From contig NC_063073.1 of assembly GCF_022605165.1 (NCBI RefSeq), positions 1,364,001-1,428,000 of the forward strand: 64,000 bases of DNA, given 5' to 3'. The notes beneath the pieces were generated by a model, which was not told the DNA's origin, ran no database searches, and saw only the letters and a program-made list of their open reading frames with translations. Each line of letters begins with the position of its first letter. Positions within the stretch are counted from its first letter, which is position 1. The translations under genes and the position numbers were made by a program. This DNA comes from Purpureocillium takamizusanense. Lineage: Eukaryota > Ascomycota > Sordariomycetes > Hypocreales > Ophiocordycipitaceae. Shown here piece by piece: positions 54,400-64,000 of the stretch.

Positions 54400-57300
54400 G
54401 ATGATGACGAGACGCAAGAGGGATGGACGAAAGGCGGACTATCGCTGAGACGCGAAGCGCACAGTTGGAGACGAAGCCCTGCCATGCCATGGAATTTTTA
54501 TGAAGTGACGCCCCGACAGCCGTACGCCCGCCGTTGTCATATATCGCACCGTGGGCGTCTCACCCCCCAGCCAGAAGGGAGGCAAGCACGACATCGCGGC
54601 AGGGATTGATTTGGCTCGTGAATGCGTTGCGGTGCCGCACCGCAGACTCGACAACGCATTGTTGTGTTACCAAAGTTCAGCCATGCAGCCCACGAAACCA
54701 CTCCCAGTGGCTCACGTTAGGGTGGCGCTCAGCCCCTTTGTCGTCAAGGCGCGCCACTCATCCCGCTGGCTAACACTCCATCGTCAACGACTCGCGAGTG
54801 AGTGCCGGGGCTGCTGAAGGGCGAGGGCCCCCAAACCGCGGCTCCGGGTCGATTCTGGCGAGAGCCTTGTTTCCACAAGTTGCCGACGTGGGCGCGAATC
54901 ACGCGCCTGCACCAACACCAACGGAGATTACTGAGATGAGCGCAACTGGGCATCCCGCGACGCATCTCACTGCCGATGTACGGATAGGGCGGTCGCTGGG
55001 CCGGGTGCATGGGCCTATTTGCAGTCCGGGCGTGCTTCAAACTTTCATGTCAGGGACGTCAACGTCCATGCATGCGGGCAAATGGCGCATAATGACATTC
55101 TGCGCGCCGTTGATTCCTGGTCCATCGGTCTGGCTCTATTTGTGTGTACAGCCACAAATGCAGCCACTCTTAGGGCACGAAGCAGATACGTGGATGCTTG
55201 CGAAAGTGTTGCGAGTCCGTGACAGCGTGCTTCGTACGAAGAAGGCATCTCGCGCTCACAACGTCGCCCCGGTGGCCCGTGAACAACCCACGAGCTACGC
55301 CGCGGAGCAGCACGGTGAATGCCGAATTTGCCGAGCTTTCTTTGCATTGACGGTCCTTGCTTGGCTCATCGGCAAGACCGGGCTCATCGGCAAGACCGGA
55401 CTTTACGCCAGGATGCAGCTGAGGCAAGACAATATATCGTGCATGTTCGACAACGCAGCGCAACGTCAAGTACGCCTGTGTGGCTCTAGGTTGGAGCGGT
55501 AGAGTTGAGACATTCCACCGCGACAGGTAGAAGCTTCGGTCTCGAGCAGCAGTCGTCTCTCATCCGGGGTCGAACGAGGGCATGCAAGTCCAACGAGAAA
55601 CTTTCCACGCCTGAGAACAGGTCCGAGTCAGTCCTCTAAACTCGCGTCGAATTTGCACTTGCAATTCATCAAGCGAAGCGAGGGTACGAGATGCGTCACC
55701 AGATGACGCCAGCACATTGCGACGGTATTCTGCGCGTCCGCCCGGATTGCTGGGCTCGTTGCCATGTGGAGAGCCGCGGGCAAACGAGAGCAATCGCTAG
55801 AGGCCTGCCCGGCTAGCGGGGCGGCCGTCCATTTATATCAAAATATTCCATTGCAATGGTTCGTGCCATCCGCGTGTCCTTTACGCCCTTGGATCGTGAC
55901 GCAGAGGGCGCACACCCCGGTAAATCGGACGCGGCAGTCGGAACCCGCTCTGTGGCGTCTGTGCGGGCTCTTCGCATTGGACGTCTGAACGCCCAAGACC
56001 TCGGCCAAGACGGGTGCGCGGCAGCTGAGATGCGCCCGTGGCGGGAATAAGATCTGGGCGCGCAGGGCGGCGCACGACGACAGGTGTGTCGCGTGCCTGG
56101 CGAGGTTGAACGTGGTCCGGGCGACAGTCGGGATGGTTTGATATTTTTGTGAAGGGAGGTTTTGCTGCCGCCTTTTGGCTGATGTCGCGGCCGATCGTCG
56201 CAGTACCAAACTTAGTAGGTACGTACTACGGGCCGCTGCTCCTTCCCCGCTGGGGGTGCAACAGCGGGGGGAGAAAGACCGGGGGGACTCGGACTGACGG
56301 CAAGCGCACAGGTCGCATCGCACCTTCCGCGGCCCGGCTGGCAAAAAAACAGGCCGCGCTGGCTACTGGGGCGTCAGATTGGCAGCGCTAAGAACTTCGC
56401 GCACTTCTTGTTGGCCTTCGCCTTCTGCCGCGGACAACCTTGACATTAAGCTTGACCGGAACCGGCAGACAAACTGTGGCTGCCCTCACGCCAAAGGCAG
56501 TTGATCCGAGATTTTCCATCCATCCACGCAGGACGTCCCTCGATCGGTGCGCGCCCGCCAGCTCCCGCTCGCCGCGCCACCTTCCCTTGTCCGTTCCGGC
56601 CTGCGGTGATGAGGCAGGGCACGAAGAGGCGTCATCTTCCTGTGCTCGGGGACCACGAGAGGGCACGGATCAAGTTACATGTCGCAATTCCTGGGGAACG
56701 CGCCTTGGCAAGCAGCAGCGCTTCTCCGCAATGTTGGGGTGAACCGAGCGTGTTCAACAGACATCGCAGACTGGGGAACGACTGGAGCCGGTCTTTCCCG
56801 TCAGCCAAGCCTCTTGTGACGCCAATGCGCCAGTAAAAGAGTAGGTAAAACGAGCGTGGCATCCTGGGGAAGACAATCCGACTGTGGGGAGAGAAAGGGA
56901 CCCGGACGCCTTGACCAAGATTCCCTGGAACGAGGGCGGCCAGCCGTCATCACGAAACGTCCAAAGAGGCGGAGTGACAAGGCCAGCTAGCGGGGAGCGA
57001 ACAAAAACAAGACAAATCGAATCCACGGGCGGGAGCCAATCCAGCGCCGGCAGGTGGAATCAAGCCCGCGAGGATCACCAAGCCTCGTCTCCTCCCAACG
57101 CACTGTTCACCTCAAAAGCGCAGCATCGCCGGTGTGTGAGGGCTCCGCTCCACCCAGAAGGCCCTTTCTAGAACCATTCCGCGCCCCGTCCGCGCGCGCT
57201 TGTTGATGAGCCTGCAGGCTGGGCGCGACCCTTGTTGCTTTCCCGCTGCGGCCTGTGCGGAACAGAAATGCGGGTTTGGAGCGAGTCGTGTCAGCCATGC

Positions 57301-59055
57301 CCTCCAAGCCCTCGTCGCCGCCTGCTGCCTGACGCGCGTGTGGGCATGAATTTCATGTTGGCTGCGATCATCCTTGTCTACTTTTTGCATCCCTCTCCAC
57401 TCCCTCTCAGGGCTCGCGTTCGACAAGAGGACCTGACTGATGAAGATCGTTTCCGGCCAGGACAAATGCTATATATTGCGCCTGGACCAGCGAGCACGGT
57501 GCTCGGGAGAACTCTGCCGCGACATGAGGAAATCTGACAACCGTCCGCTCCACGGAGGCGTCTACTACTGCAAGACATGCAACGGGATGGTGCTCGCCTG
57601 GGGCGGGCCACGCTTCTCAGAGAGGTGGCCCGTGGCCGGGGTGCGATGTGATGGATGCAGCCGAGGGTCAGCCGCGCCTCCAAGAAGGCGAGGGAACGGG
57701 ACCATTGCCAGGCCAGAGAGTCGCCTGCCCCGCGCTCCCGTTCAACTCTCGTCGTATCCGTCTCATGATCTCATCCATCAGCGTCCGGGGCACTGACCAG
57801 GGGCATGGACCATCCCTGCCTCCCCGTGAGCAACAGCTCAGACCACGTCGCAATCCGCCCTGGGCCTGGACTCCGTGCTCACTGCAACGTGCCACCCTTT
57901 TACGCTTCCCTTGCTCGGAACGCGAGCCGACATACTATGTCTCTACTATCTTTGGACTTGACTCTCATAGACTGTGCGTAATGAGTCGACTTGCCTCCAC
58001 CTTTGTCTTTGGCCGGCCGCAAGGGCAATGCCATGCAAGCCTAGAAGGGGGACCACGGTCAGCACACCACCTCGGCGGATCCTTCACCGATAAGCCTCGA
58101 ATTCCACCAAGCCACTGACACCCGCCAAGCAGGGCACAATCTGGCGAAGAAGGAACCGTATCTCCTTCCCTGCCAGCTTCCCCACAGATGGCGTCCAATT
58201 GCCGCTGGCGTCGTTTGAGGTGTTGAGCCCACAGTCGTTCTCGTCGTGACTGGGGGGGACCACAACTCGCTTGTTTTCCGTCTCCGCCCCCCTGGTCAGT
58301 CACGTTGGACCTATGAGGCGTCGTGGTGAGGCAATCAGGCTCCCCCCAAGTGTGTGCTGTTTGGCCGGACTGCAGCCTGCAACGAAACAGCCACAGAGAA
58401 GTGATTGATTGATGTTGCGGCGCGGCCTTGGCCCGTGCTATGCGGCGTCCCCGATCCCCGCCCTCTCTATCGCGCCCCTGGCGCGATGGCCCAGAAGGAA
58501 AAGAAGAAGGGCAAGGCCTGGGATGGCGGCCCCCACGGGGCGTTCTTCCTAGTGTGCCACACACTGGGTCGCCTTTTTCGTCCCAAAGGAGGCTGGCTGC
58601 CCGGGCAAGCACCGCAAAGGGCTGCCACCCCCCAGCTCGTTGAGCGAGCATGAACGGGGAGGGCCAACTCCTGCTGGCAAGGCAGAAGTATATAGCATCG
58701 ACGATCCGCTCGTGAAACCATCCGGGCGAGAGAGAACTTGACCATCTCCAGCCAGCGCTCAACAGACTCTCCTGTCAGTGCCACCGTCTCAGCCAAATTC
58801 GGCGGTTGAATAATCACTGGTCTGAGAGCCCATCAGCCGCGCCAGTCATTACGTCGGCTTCGTCTCCTCTGTGGTCGCTTCGCCGCCGACTGAAAAGGAG
58901 CGCCCTGTACGCGACGTGCTCTCTTCTGCAACCGGGATCCAACGCTGCCGTTGACTCGCGGGAAACACAAAGGGGGCCGAGAGAGAGAGTCTTGTTGAGA
59001 CACTTGTACGAAGCAGGCTCGAGAGCTCCCTGTTGCAACAACACCAACAACAAAG
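54400..59055. other. 4.7-kb region without a recognised gene
   Basis: This is the longest gap in the window. Open frames at 54798-55502, 56440-56836 and 57965-58762 are low-complexity readings of GC-rich DNA without domains, start context or splice support. An 18-bp tandem duplication lies at 55362-55397 and a CTTCGTACGAAG palindrome near 55230. The right end is presumably the long promoter/leader of the amino-acid permease. Confidence 0.5.
55362..55397. repeat. 18-bp tandem duplication
   Basis: The unit GGCTCATCGGCAAGACCG occurs twice in direct succession. No function is seen. Confidence 0.85.
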
Positions 59056-60861
59056 ATGGATTCGGAGGGCATCCACGCCCGCCACGTGCCCCGGGGGTCC
59101 GACCCTGAGAAGGGCGGCTCCGTGAGCGGCAAGGACGCCTACGAGCATGTCGACATCCGCGGCATGGAGACGTCGCCCGAGACGTCGCTGCACCGCGGCC
59201 TCAAGGCGCGCCACATCACCATGATTGCCATTGGCGGCGCTCTCGGCACGGGTCTCATCATCGGCACCGGCAAGGCACTCGCGCAGGCTGGCCCCGGCTC
59301 GCTCTTCATCTCGTATACCTTTGTTGGTATGCTCGTCTTCATGATCATGGCTGGCCTCGGCGAGATGGCCGCCTGGCTGCCCATGTCCTCTGGCTTCACC
59401 GGTTATGCCACGCGCTACTGCCACCCGTCCCTCGGTTTTGCTCTTGGCTGGACGTAAGTTTTTTTTCCCCTCTCGCCTTGTCGGATGCTGCGGCAGCTCG
59501 AAACGCAGAGATGAAGAGCAAAGAAGACTAACGAAGAACCTCCCAGTTACTGGCTCAAGTACATCATCGTCACGCCCAACCAGCTTACCGCCGCCTCGCT
59601 CGTCCTCCAGTACTGGGTCCCGCGCGAAAAGGTCAACCCGGGCGTGTGGGTGGCCATCCTGCTTGTCGTCATCTTCTGCATCAACTACCTCGGCGGCATC
59701 AAGTTCTTTGGCGAGTTTGAATTCTGGCTCTCGTCGTTCAAGGTGATTGTCGTCGTTGGCATCATCCTCTTCTCCCTCATCATCGCCGCCGGGGGCGGCC
59801 CCAACCACGACGCCCCGGGATTCCGCTACTGGAGCGACCCCGGCGCCTTTGCTCCTCTCTACGGCACGGGCTCGTTGGCCAAGTTTGTCGGCTTCTGGTC
59901 CGTCATGGTCAATGCCACATTCGCCTACCTCGGTACCGAGCTGGTCGGTGTCACGGCCGCCGAGGCGCAGAACCCGCGCCGCAGCATCCCCAAGGCCATC
60001 AAGCTCACCTTCTTCCGCATCCTCTTCTTCTACTGCCTCAGCGTCCTGCTCGTCGGCATGATCGTCCCCTACAACTCCAAGGAGCTCGCCTTTGCCAACA
60101 AGAAGGACGCCTCGGCCAACGCCAGCCCCTTTGTCGTCGCTGCCGTCCTCGCGGGCATCAAGGTGCTGCCGCACATCATCAACGCCTGTATCCTCATCTT
60201 CGTCTTCTCCGCCGCCAACTCGGACCTGTACATTGCCAGCCGTACGCTCTACGGCCTGGCCAGTGACCGCTCCGCTCCCGCCATCTTCCGTCGCACGGAC
60301 CGTCGCGGCGTGCCGTACCCGGCGCTCTTCGTCTGCACGGGCTTCGCCTGCCTGGCCTTCATGGTTGTGTCGGACGACTCCAAGAAGATCTTCTCCTACT
60401 TTGTCAACCTGACCACCATCTTCGGCATCCTGTCGTGGATCTCGCTGCTCGTCACCTACATCCACTTCCTCAAGGCGCGCCGGGCGCAAAACATCCCCAA
60501 CAGCGCCATGCCGTACGTGGCGCCGCAGGGCCTCATCGGCACTTACATCGCCCTCTTCTTCTGCTGCCTCATCGCCCTGACCAAGAACTTCAACGTCTTC
60601 GTGCACCATGACGGCCTGACCTTTGACTACAAGGAGTTCATCACGGGCTACCTCGGCATCCCCATCTACCTCATCCTCATCTTTGGCCACATGCTCGCCA
60701 CCAAGAGCCGCGCCGTCAAGGCCCACGAGGCCGACTTCTACACGGGCAAGGAAATCATCGACAACGAGGAGGCCAGCTTCCTGGAGCACAAGGCGGAGAA
60801 GGACGCGAACGCTACGGGCTGGGCCAAGTTTTACAACCGGTACGTTTCGTGGCTGTTCTAG
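59056..60861 (+). CDS. Amino-acid permease, YAT family, Dip5-like
   Basis: Two exons (59056-59453, 59547-60861; GTAAGT donor, CCCAG acceptor) encode 570 residues with about 12 spans. HRGLKARHITMIAIGGALGTGLIIGTGKALAQAGPGSL is the YAT family span-1 signature. GLGEMAAWLPMSSGFTGYATRYCHPSLGFALGWTYWLKYIIVTPNQLTAASLVLQYWVPREKVNPGVW resembles fungal dicarboxylic amino-acid permeases. The C-terminal cytosolic tail carries EADFYTGKEIIDNEEA. It is likely a plasma-membrane proton symporter for acidic amino acids; the substrate assignment is from family memory. Confidence 0.94.
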
Positions 60862-61280
60862 AGGAGAGAAGTCGGGGGATTGGATGTGCGTGCGGTGCGG
60901 AATTTCGCCGCCCGCATTACGGTACCTATGATGGAGTTATGAAGTACATATGTCAAATGAATAAGACACCACCTGGAACTACTCGCGCGTCCCTAGCGAA
61001 TCATTCATTACTCGTACGCGGCGCGGATGCCCTTGTCGCATTAAGAAAGAAAGCCAAAAAACTCTAGATACGACTGGCGTGGTCGCGATTCGCGACCCCT
61101 CTGCCAAGAGTGCGCTTTCTCCACGGCTCACCCACCGCGGTGATACGTATCGCCAAACACTCCCTACTCCATGGTATTACGCGACAGCATTCATAACACT
61201 TCCCCAAGGCATCAACCTTTGCAGCATGAACAGTAGATTGAGATGCAGTCTCTCTCGCATAGCGCGAACGCACGCACGCA

Positions 61281-61330
61281 CATACATACATACATACATA
61301 CATACATGCCCTGCCCTGCCCTGCCCTGCC
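61281..61330. repeat. Adjacent (CATA)n and (CCCTG)n microsatellites
   Basis: About six CATA units (61281-61306) are followed directly by four to five GCCCT/CCCTG units (61307-61330). Confidence 0.95.
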
Positions 61331-61374
61331 TTTGTCTTCATTCGTGCTCTTTCATGCCCGCCCTAGCGCCTTCC

Positions 61375-61398
61375 GAGAGAGAGAGAGAGAGAGAGAGG
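61375..61398. repeat. Dinucleotide microsatellite (GA)12
   Basis: An uninterrupted GA run followed by GGGGCCCC. Confidence 0.95.
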
Positions 61399-61804
61399 GG
61401 CCCCGGCTGCCCGCGGCCCAACCCAAGTCCTACTAACGTTAGTTAGTATTCGTACATACGTGCCACTGCGCCGCCCCCGCCCCTCTCGTCCTCCTATATC
61501 CTGCTGCTGAGCCGAGGTGGAGATCAGAGCGATTTGCCGCCCATGCTTATCTTGACAATCGAGCGGGCACTACCTTGCCTACTGTAGTACTAACAGAAAG
61601 CGGCCGCGAGAAGGCAGACGACAACACCTGGCGCCGCCGCCCCGCTAATAAATAACACGCCTTCGTGACTCCGCAAATAGTGGATCGCGGCGGGTGCGAG
61701 CAGAGTCGCAAGAGGGGAAAAGAGGAGTGTGAGAAAAAAAAAATTGGACGAAACTGGCGATAAGGCACGAGACGTGGATATTCCCTAGAAACAGAGACAT
61801 GGGA

Positions 61805-61825
61805 CAGCAGCAGCAGCAGCAGCAG
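61805..61825. repeat. Trinucleotide microsatellite (CAG)7
   Basis: Seven CAG units in non-coding DNA. A (CTG)6 run at 61987-62005 is its inverted complement about 165 bp away. Confidence 0.95.
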
Positions 61826-61986
61826 AAATCTGCTACGTACACTGCGGAGAAGCAATCAAACGAATAGCAAGGTCGCTTTGCGAGATAATCTTTTTGCTTG
61901 TCGTCACAATTAGTCTAGCTTGTCTAATCGTCTATGCGTGAAAAACACCCCCGCTTCTTCGCAGCGTCGCGGAGCAAGGCAGATGA

Positions 61987-62005
61987 TGCTGCTGCTGCTG
62001 CTGCT
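61987..62005. repeat. Trinucleotide microsatellite (CTG)6
   Basis: About six CTG units, complementary to the CAG run at 61805-61825, so the transcribed strand could fold back over this interval. Confidence 0.9.
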
Positions 62006-62357
62006 CTTGCTGGCCGTCGGGGTATCTAATGCGTCTCCCGTATCCCCCGCTGCCGAAAAAAAACAGCACCGCCCGTTTGTTTTTGTATGCCCCAAGCGCC
62101 TCGCCTATGCAAATGCTCGAATATAAGAAAAAAGTTGCCCAAAATATGAGGAATTCAGCGCTTCTTTCAACGCCAAACACAAGTTTGAAAGAAAAATCCC
62201 CGCCTGTTGTACACGGTGTGGAGATGAATGTACTGCGTGCAATGATGCTCTCGTCGTGTACCTCGTTCCAGCAGGCATGAAAGCGAGCCTGTGTCGGTGG
62301 TTGGTGGTGGTGGTGGTGGCGGTGGGTGGAGCCTCGGATAAGGAGGGAAGTGTGCGA

Positions 62358-62924
62358 TTACAGCGCAGCGGCCATGCGCTGCCTCTCCTTCTCCTCGGCA
62401 AAGACCTGGCGGCTCATCTCGAGGACGCGCTCGAAGCCCTCGCGGCCCTTGATGGCGTTCTCGCGGAAGCGGTTGACGAGGGAGTCCTCGATGCTGTTCT
62501 TGATGCGCTGCCAGCCGCCGCACAGGGCCGTGATGCGCGCGCTCTGGGCGAACTGCGTCTGGTGCTCGCCGAGCGGCCGGTAGACCACCTCCTCCTGGAC
62601 GTTGACGAGGTTGCTCCACGTCAGGTTCTGGCTGACCATGGTGACGGTGCGCGCGGCGGGGTCGACGTACGACGCCTCGTAGACGTGGCTGACCTCCATG
62701 GTCGTGCCCATGATGGTCTTGAGCCACTCGGGCGCCGACTGCTTGCATGTGATGAGGCGCTCCGTCCGCAGGATGCCCGTCGAGGGGTCGACGCTGCGGG
62801 AGAGGGTGTCGACGGCGATGACGTGCTCCGACTTGTTGTTCCAGGGGCCATACTTGCGCCAGTTGGCCGTCGAGACCTCCTCCCACGAGTAGTTGTAGGT
62901 GACGCTGTTGGAAAAGACCTTCAT
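62358..62924 (-). CDS. UPS2: PRELI/MSF1-domain lipid transfer protein, UPS2-like
   Basis: The single-exon ORF encodes 188 residues, nearly all PRELI/MSF1 domain. The start MKVFSNSVTYNYSWEEVSTANWRKYGPWNNKSEHVIAVDTLSRSVDPSTGILRTERLITCKQ is characteristic. MEVSHVYEASYVDPAARTVTMVSQNLTWSNLVNVQEEVVYRP follows, and the C-terminal helix is NSIEDSLVNRFRENAIKGREGFERVL. Ups2-type proteins act in the mitochondrial intermembrane space with Mdm35 and move phosphatidylserine to the inner membrane for decarboxylation. The HVIAVD and ERLIT motifs fit Ups2 better than Ups1; the split between Ups2 and Ups3 cannot be made. Confidence 0.92.
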   Translation of the reverse strand: MKVFSNSVTYNYSWEEVSTANWRKYGPWNNKSEHVIAVDTLSRSVDPSTGILRTERLITCKQSAPEWLKTIMGTTMEVSHVYEASYVDPAARTVTMVSQNLTWSNLVNVQEEVVYRPLGEHQTQFAQSARITALCGGWQRIKNSIEDSLVNRFRENAIKGREGFERVLEMSRQVFAEEKERQRMAAAL

Positions 62925-64000
62925 CTTGGGCGACGAGTGTGGTCCAGGTGTGTGTGTGTGTGTGTGTTGAGTGTATGTATATGTGTGTGTTTGGTTTTAT
63001 TGCTCGTTCGAAATCTCGGGCCGAGCTGGCGTGTGACTCTTGCGCAAACGCGTTTCGTGATTGTGCCGGTTCAAAGAGGGGTCGGTTCAATCTACTGCGA
63101 CATCGACGTGTCGAAAAGAGTCAAAGATCTATAAAACACACAGCTCGCTCGGAACAAAGACAAAAAATGTCGCTGAGTGTATCAAGCCGATGGTCGACGA
63201 CGGGGAGTCTGGAGAGAGATGTGGAACCAGGGATAGCAAGCTCCGCGCGGCGGCGATTGTGGACGTGAGGTTTTTAAAAGGAGGGCACACCAGGGCGCTG
63301 CCATGTGAGAGGCTCGGGGTGCCTTCGGAGCGCGTGTGGTTTTTTTTTCGGAGTGGCAAGGCCTGACGCCATGCCGCATCGGGTCAAGCGGTTACCCAAT
63401 GCGGTTACCGTCGTGCCTCCTGGCGAGAAAGCACCGGGAGCAGGATGAAAATTTTGACGGCCGTGATTGGCTCACGCGCATGTGACCAATGGGCGTCGCC
63501 GTAACCGGCCCCGGAGCCGTTCGGGGGTCGGGAAGGGTAAAACGGGGTTTGCGGGCGGTGGCGACAAGCTTCTTGGACCTGTAACGTGCCTGTATTCTGT
63601 GCCCCGTAGATGTAGCTGCTTCTCTGTGCGAGATCGAGGCACGGCTGTTGGCCACTTGCTGCTTGCTTGATTGATCGACAAAAGCTTGGCCTGATGGAGC
63701 TGCTCATAATGAGGTCTGGTTGACACTCAGTGGCAAAGTGGCAGAGCGCAATGCGTTGCCCTTGCATACATGCATACCAAGGAACAAAGATGTTGACATG
63801 ACACAGTAGAGCAGTGGCGACTGATACGCCGTTGTGCTGCAGATGTCATGAAAACGGGCCCCATTGTATCAAGTCGCTGAACGGCCGCCTGCTGCATCAT
63901 TGGAATTGCTTACGCCCGAGTATTGGCTCATTTCATTTCATGCAAGCATCAGCAACTGCGGATGGATGCACCCTACTCGATGGCGTCGTAACTCGGCCGT
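62925..64000. other. Intergenic sequence at the right edge
   Basis: This holds the leader/promoter of the UPS2-like gene, including a (TG)10 run at 62948-62967, and then sequence without a supported gene to the window end. Confidence 0.5.
62948..62967. repeat. Dinucleotide microsatellite (GT)10
   Basis: A GT run 24 bp upstream of the UPS2-like start codon, within its leader or promoter. Confidence 0.95.

Larger units (their letters stand above)
60862..62357. other. Microsatellite-rich convergent intergenic region
   Basis: No gene seen between the permease and the UPS2-like gene. At least five separate short tandem repeats lie within 750 bp. Confidence 0.6.

Noticed and set aside
54798..55502. 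234-residue open frame in the long gap
   Set aside because: No domain; its repeated LIGKTG segment comes from an 18-bp tandem duplication; codon use resembles random GC-rich sequence.
57965..58762. 265-residue minus-strand open frame upstream of the permease
   Set aside because: Low-complexity Arg/Gly/Pro composition, no family match, and overlapped by other equally long frames.

Overview
This window is nuclear DNA from a filamentous ascomycete, most likely a Sordariomycete and plausibly Hypocreales. The evidence is GC-rich genes cut by short introns (about 55-270 nt, GTRAGT-type donors, YAG acceptors), a cerato-platanin, a Zn2Cys6 regulator, Dal5-type and sugar-type MFS carriers, a PPR protein of the CIA84 type and a Tad-like LINE. 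The species cannot be named from the sequence alone. There is no rRNA, recognisable tRNA, CRISPR array or prokaryotic operon. Exon borders below come from splice motifs plus reading-frame continuity.

Left part (1-12 kb): PMP3, a small probable mitochondrial membrane protein, and a secreted single-pass membrane protein of unknown function on the minus strand. A full-length LINE retrotransposon follows (5786-11728, minus strand). It has intact ORF1 (Gag with zinc knuckles) and ORF2 (endonuclease, reverse transcriptase, RNase H), is flanked by a perfect 12-bp target-site duplication, and ends in a pentanucleotide repeat instead of poly(A). It inserted about 260 bp upstream of the next gene.

Middle-left (12-25.5 kb): a gene-expression neighbourhood with a mitochondrial PPR protein, mitochondrial ribosomal protein bS18m and, head to head with it, the nucleolar U3 snoRNP protein IMP3. 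These are followed by a METTL7-like methyltransferase, an ERCC6L2/Rad26-like SNF2 ATPase, a lone copia-type Gag-like ORF (possible domesticated retroelement gene) and a seven-exon Dal5-family MFS permease.

Middle-right (26-44.6 kb): an unknown polytopic membrane protein, an AKR7-type aldo-keto reductase, a DMT-type transporter with a His/Asp-rich N-terminus, a sugar-porter MFS, a Zn2Cys6 transcription factor, a 193-aa orphan and a cerato-platanin.

Right part (47-64 kb): an unknown four-TM membrane protein, an HMT1/ABCB6-like half ABC transporter tail to tail with an alcohol O-acetyltransferase family protein, a 4.7-kb stretch with no recognisable gene, a Dip5-like amino-acid permease, a microsatellite-rich stretch and a UPS2/PRELI-type lipid-transfer protein. 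Apart from the ribosome/mitochondria group, the genes look like ordinary, functionally mixed fungal neighbours. No secondary-metabolite backbone enzyme is present. The most notable items are the intact young LINE with defined ends, the lone Gag-like gene, and a 9-mer (TACTTCGTA) found five times, only in intergenic DNA.
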